Assembly: GCF_003992625.1 (NCBI RefSeq)
Contig: NZ_RZMW01000048.1
Coordinates: forward strand, 248,001 to 312,000
Reading direction: 5' to 3'
Length of the DNA: 64,000 bases
Origin: Pelagibacterium lentulum
GTDB lineage: Bacteria > Pseudomonadota > Alphaproteobacteria > Rhizobiales > Devosiaceae
A program made the translations under genes and the position numbers. Positions 60,531 through 64,000 of the stretch are shown here, piece after piece. The stretch's first letter is position 1; each line of letters starts with the position of its first letter. The notes under the pieces were generated by a model. That model did no database searches. It worked only from the letters and a program-made list of their open reading frames with translations, and was not told the DNA's origin.

Positions 60531-61433
60531 ATGGGCCGCATTCTGTCCAGTATCACCGATGGCAAGGGGTTCGACATCATCATGGTCGGTGTGACCATGG
60601 CTTTTCTGTTCGCGCTTGCCGGCGTTCCGCTCGTCTACAATGTCGTGATGAGCTTCCAACAGGTTGACATGTTCAACCTCAACACCTTCTCGCGTCCCTT
60701 TGTCGGGTTCGACAATTATGTGGCGGTCGTCAACCAGCCCGAATTCTGGCTGATCATCCGAAACACCGCCATTTTCGTTTTTGGATCGATTACCGGACAG
60801 TTTGCCCTCGGTTTCGCGCTCGCGCTTTTCTTTATGATAAAGTTCCCCTTCGCCGCGACGATCCGCGGCCTGTTTCTTGTGTCCTGGGTTATGCCCGGCC
60901 TCGTGGTAGGGGCGCTTTGGGGCTGGATACTTGCCGGCGATTTCGGCGTGCTTAATGCCATCCTCAAGGCAGTGGGGCTGACCGAGCGGACGCTATTTTG
61001 GAAGTCCGATCCCAACCTGGCCATATGGGCGGTGACCATGGCCAATATCTGGCTTGGCCTAGCCTTCAACATGATGCTGCTTTCCGTTGGCCTCGCGGGC
61101 ATTCCGCGTGATCTCTATGAAGCCGCCGAACTCGATGGCGCCAATAGCTGGCAGCGGTTCACGACCATCACCCTGCCGATGATGCGGGCCACCATTGGCG
61201 CGGTATTGGCCTTGGGCCTGATCTATACCCTCCAGCAGTTCGACCTGTTCCCGGCCATCACCGAAGGTGGTCCGGCCAACAGCTCGAACGTTGCCCAATA
61301 CTGGGCCTGGCAGTGGTCTTTCGTCCTGTTCGACTTTGCCAAGGGTGCCACGGTATCGGTCATGATGCTGGTCTTCGTGCTCGTGGCTTCGATTATCTAT
61401 GTGTGGTCCACGCGCCATGAGGTGCGCGGATGA
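60531..61433 (+). CDS. ABC transporter sugar permease (MalF type)
   Basis: A 300-residue inner-membrane permease with six helices (first: FDIIMVGVTMAFLFALAGVP). The cytoplasmic EAA loop reads YEAAELDGANSWQRFTTITL, the ATPase contact. GGTSNS-like TEGGPANSSNVAQYWAW follows. I start at the ATG at 60531; the longer frame reaches into the hairpin. The next permease overlaps it by 4 bases (ATGA). Confidence 0.9.
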   Translation: MGRILSSITDGKGFDIIMVGVTMAFLFALAGVPLVYNVVMSFQQVDMFNLNTFSRPFVGFDNYVAVVNQPEFWLIIRNTAIFVFGSITGQFALGFALALFFMIKFPFAATIRGLFLVSWVMPGLVVGALWGWILAGDFGVLNAILKAVGLTERTLFWKSDPNLAIWAVTMANIWLGLAFNMMLLSVGLAGIPRDLYEAAELDGANSWQRFTTITLPMMRATIGAVLALGLIYTLQQFDLFPAITEGGPANSSNVAQYWAWQWSFVLFDFAKGATVSVMMLVFVLVASIIYVWSTRHEVRG

Positions 61434-62257
61434 CCCGGATTCCAACGCCGAAAATCTTTCTGGTCCTCGCATTGGGGCTGGCCGCACTTTATTTGTTCCC
61501 GCTCTACTGGATGTACGCCACCAGTCTTAAGGGAGCTTCGGAAATCTTCGCCAATCCGCCGACCTTCTGGCCGCGCGATCCCGACTTCTCGATCTTTGCG
61601 GCCACCTGGGAGCGACGCAACATGGGCACGTTCCTTTGGAACAGCCTTGTTATCGCTACAGGAGTGACCTCGCTCACCGTCCTGCTCGGCACAGGCTGTG
61701 CTTATGTTTTGGCCCGCTATCGCAGTGGCTGGATCGATGTCGGTCTGTTCCTGATCTTGATGCTGCAGGTGCTGCCTGCATCGACAATGGTGACCCCGCT
61801 CTATGTGGGGTTCAACCAACTCGGCCTTCTCAGCTTCCCACGAACAGCCGTGGTCCTTGCCGCGGCGGCCAAGGCTATACCGTTCTATATCGTGCTGGTC
61901 CGCGCCACGTTCATGAGCGTGCCGCGCGAGCTCGAGGAAGCCGCCCTTGTGGATGGCAATTCACGCTGGGGAGCCTTTTTTTTCATCGTCCTGCCCCTGG
62001 CGCGTAATGGTATTCTTGTGCTTGCCATCCTGACCTTCATGCAGGCGTTCGGCGAATACATCTACTCCAAGTCGATCATCACGACCCAGTCGCTCCAGCC
62101 GGCCAGCGTCGGGCTGTCGGGCTTTCTTGGGCCCAACTCGACTGACTGGAACGGGATCATGGCTTATGCCGCGATCTACGTCACCCCGATTGTCCTTGTC
62201 TTTGTCATCCTTCAACGCCGCATCGTTGCGGGACTTACCTCAGGAGCGCTCAAATGA
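61430..62257 (+). CDS. ABC transporter sugar permease (MalG type)
   Basis: A 275-residue permease with six helices (first: IFLVLALGLAALYLFPLYWM). It has the MalG-type MYATSLKGASEIFANPPTFW segment after helix 1 and the EAA loop LEEAALVDGNSRWGAFFFIV. Its ATG overlaps the first permease and its stop overlaps the ATPase gene, both as ATGA, so the three are translated as a coupled unit. Confidence 0.92.
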   Translation: MTRIPTPKIFLVLALGLAALYLFPLYWMYATSLKGASEIFANPPTFWPRDPDFSIFAATWERRNMGTFLWNSLVIATGVTSLTVLLGTGCAYVLARYRSGWIDVGLFLILMLQVLPASTMVTPLYVGFNQLGLLSFPRTAVVLAAAAKAIPFYIVLVRATFMSVPRELEEAALVDGNSRWGAFFFIVLPLARNGILVLAILTFMQAFGEYIYSKSIITTQSLQPASVGLSGFLGPNSTDWNGIMAYAAIYVTPIVLVFVILQRRIVAGLTSGALK

Positions 62258-63327
62258 CCCCACAAATCGAGCTCCAAAATGTCGACAAACACTATGGTGC
62301 GTTTCACGCACTCAAAGACATTGATCTCGTCATAGAAAAGGGCAGCTTTGTTGCTTTGGTCGGACCCTCGGGCTGCGGCAAGTCCACCTTGCTACGCTCG
62401 ATAGCCGGCCTGGAGTCGATCACTTCGGGCACGCTCAAGATCGCCGGCAACACAATGAATGGCGTGCCGCCCAGAAAGCGCGATGTGGCGATGGTCTTTC
62501 AGTCCTATGCGCTCTATCCGCACATGACGGTGGAAAAAAACCTCTCCTATTCGCTACGCTTGAAAGGTACGCCTCGGGAGCAGGCGCGAAAGAGAGCCGA
62601 AGAGGTCGCCGCGACGACCGGCTTGACCAACTTGCTATCGCGCTATCCCCGCCAGCTTTCCGGCGGCCAGCGCCAGCGGGTGGCCATGGGCCGGGCGATC
62701 ATTCGGGACCCAAAGGCGTTCCTGTTCGACGAACCGCTCTCCAATCTGGATGCATCCTTGCGCGTCCAGATGCGCAAGGAAATCCGCTCTCTCCACGATA
62801 GGCTGGGCGCAACATCGGTCTATGTTACCCACGATCAAATCGAAGCGATGACGATGGCCGATCATGTGGTGGTCATGCGCGATGGCATCATCGAGCAACA
62901 CGGCAAGCCACTTGATCTCTATGATTTCCCGGCCAATCGTTTCGTGGGCGGGTTCATTGGCACGCCAGCTATGAATTTCATCGAGTCGACTATCGGGGCC
63001 GACGGCGCAACTTTGATGCTGGACGGGCTGGGCGGGGAGACCATTGCGTTGGGCCGCAAGCTGGAACCCGGCCGTGCGGTTGTTGCTGGTCTGCGACCCG
63101 AATTCCTCCGCGTTACCGATGAGGAGAGTGCAAGCTTTCATGTGGAGCTTGGCCCGGTCGAATCCACCGGTTCAGTTAACTATCTCTCCAGCATCGATCA
63201 GAAGCTGACTATCGTTCAATCCGAGCGCACGGGTCTAAAGGCCGGTGACCGGGTTGGTGTCACGATCGATCCAAAACTGATTCACCTGTTTGACGCATCG
63301 ACCGAACAACGGATTGTCTCCGCCTGA
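62254..63327 (+). CDS. ABC transporter ATPase (UgpC/MsmK type)
   Basis: A 357-residue CUT1 ATPase. Walker A is GPSGCGKST (37-45), then the Q-loop VFQSYALYPHMTV, signature LSGGQRQRVAMGRA and Walker B AFLFDEPLSNLD, with THDQ switch His. The C-terminal TOBE domain (about 235-350) is complete (RPEFLRV, then VGVTIDPKLIHLFD). Overlaps the upstream permease by ATGA; GH127 follows after 44 bases. Confidence 0.94.
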   Translation: MTPQIELQNVDKHYGAFHALKDIDLVIEKGSFVALVGPSGCGKSTLLRSIAGLESITSGTLKIAGNTMNGVPPRKRDVAMVFQSYALYPHMTVEKNLSYSLRLKGTPREQARKRAEEVAATTGLTNLLSRYPRQLSGGQRQRVAMGRAIIRDPKAFLFDEPLSNLDASLRVQMRKEIRSLHDRLGATSVYVTHDQIEAMTMADHVVVMRDGIIEQHGKPLDLYDFPANRFVGGFIGTPAMNFIESTIGADGATLMLDGLGGETIALGRKLEPGRAVVAGLRPEFLRVTDEESASFHVELGPVESTGSVNYLSSIDQKLTIVQSERTGLKAGDRVGVTIDPKLIHLFDASTEQRIVSA

Positions 63328-63371
63328 TCGACGCCGGACGCACTGACAATTCCAACAAAAGGGAGCCAGCC

Positions 63372-64000
63372 GTGTCACGTTTCACACCGGTCAATTTCTC
63401 CGATATCGATCTGCACGGACCGTTCTGGCATGAACGGCTCGAGACCGTGCTTACACGCACCATTCCGTCCCAGCATGAAAAGTTGGAGGAGGCGGGCATA
63501 CTGGAGTCGCTCAAACTTCCTGATCCGCCGCCGCCCCTGCGTATTCCGCGCCACCCCAACGGATTTACCGTTCAGGTCTTTTGGGATTCGGACGTGGGCA
63601 AATGGGTCGAAGCGGCAGCCTATGCGCTGTCCCACCGGCGCGACGCGGACATTGAGGCCAAGATCGACGCAATCGTTGAGGATCTGGCCAATGCTCAGGC
63701 GGATGATGGATATCTCAATTGCTGGTATCTTGGACGCGAGCCAGAGAACCGATGGACCAACCTGCGCGACAACCACGAGATGTACAACGCGGGCCATCTG
63801 CTCGAAGGCGCAATCGCCTATTTCCAGGCAACGGGGCGCAGGCGCTTTCTCGGCATCATGGAGCGTTACATCGACCATATGATCGCGCGGTTTGGTAAAG
63901 GGCCGGGTCAGGTGCGCGGCTATGGCGGTCACGAGGAAATCGAAATCGCGCTGATGAAACTCTATCATCTGGACCGCAAAAAGAAACACCTGGATTTCTG
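63372..64000 (+). CDS. GH127 beta-L-arabinofuranosidase (partial, cut by the window end)
   Basis: The first 209 codons of a GH127 (former DUF1680) enzyme, which releases beta-L-arabinofuranose. The N-terminal (alpha/alpha)6 landmarks are present: GPFWHERLE at the start, DSDVGKWVEAAAY, NAQADDGYLNCWY, EPENRWTNLRDNHEMYNAGHLLEGA and GYGGHEEIEIALMKLYHLD (shortened). The GTG at 63372 follows GGGAG. The catalytic Cys and Glu residues lie beyond the window. A cytosolic place (no signal peptide) means it acts on imported oligosaccharides. Confidence 0.9.
   Translation, partial: MSRFTPVNFSDIDLHGPFWHERLETVLTRTIPSQHEKLEEAGILESLKLPDPPPPLRIPRHPNGFTVQVFWDSDVGKWVEAAAYALSHRRDADIEAKIDAIVEDLANAQADDGYLNCWYLGREPENRWTNLRDNHEMYNAGHLLEGAIAYFQATGRRRFLGIMERYIDHMIARFGKGPGQVRGYGGHEEIEIALMKLYHLDRKKKHLDF

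Noticed and set aside
1-64000. CRISPR arrays, complete insertion sequences or prophage modules
   Set aside because: No regularly spaced repeats, no intact transposase or phage structural gene was seen on either strand.

Overview
The window is chromosomal DNA of an alphaproteobacterium, almost certainly of the order Hyphomicrobiales (Rhizobiales). The best guess is the Devosia/Pelagibacterium neighbourhood, by inference only. The evidence is the housekeeping order (purF-cvpA-radA-alr-dnaB-rplI-rpsR-rpsF, fabD-fabG-acpP-fabF-mltG-yicC-gmk, rsmA-pdxA-surA-like-lptD-lptG-lptF, pepA-holC), a promoter matching the alphaproteobacterial general-stress sigma factor EcfG, a DUF1127 protein, a beta-glucan synthase pair like rhizobial BgsB-BgsA, and copies of a palindromic intergenic repeat of the kind common in this order.

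Layout. 1-2.4 kb: end of a probable glycoside hydrolase, then an rpiB-like/rraA-like pair divergent from a GntR regulator with a clear operator. 2.5-5.0 kb: a gene graveyard with the remains of an Ldh-like gene, an iron alcohol dehydrogenase, a gabD-type dehydrogenase, a GntR regulator with an in-frame amber stop and an EamA transporter. 5.2-7.7 kb: a small Cys-rich metal-binding protein with a one-helix microprotein, an epoxide hydrolase and a WYL regulator. 7.8-35.7 kb: the conserved core (ribosome assembly, purines, repair, replication, ribosomal proteins, fatty acid synthesis, peptidoglycan and LPS export).

35.7-50 kb holds accessory and stress genes: YitT, a DUF4344 peptidase, an ABC-F ATPase, ndk, DUF1127, LysR, a MarR-controlled DHA2 drug exporter, a guanidine-II (mini-ykkC) riboswitch in front of a Gdx/SugE guanidinium exporter, a molybdopterin oxidoreductase coupled to a membrane acyltransferase, TauE/SafE, a GST, CsbD under an EcfG-type promoter, and tRNA-Ser(GCT). 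50.4-54.3 kb: an output-less Cache-HAMP sensor convergent with a cellulose-synthase-like glucan synthase and its HlyD-like partner.

54.7-64 kb is a carbohydrate-use locus: two LacI regulators with palindromic operators, a Gfo/Idh/MocA dehydrogenase, a TIM-barrel isomerase, a full CUT1-type ABC importer and the start of a GH127 beta-L-arabinofuranosidase. Together these look like an import-and-hydrolysis system for arabinofuranosyl oligosaccharides. The most noteworthy items are the guanidine-II riboswitch/Gdx unit, the glucan synthase-sensor cluster, the decayed region with readable deletion junctions, the acyltransferase with a Cys-rich tail, and the tandem LacI operators. No CRISPR array, prophage or intact insertion sequence was seen.
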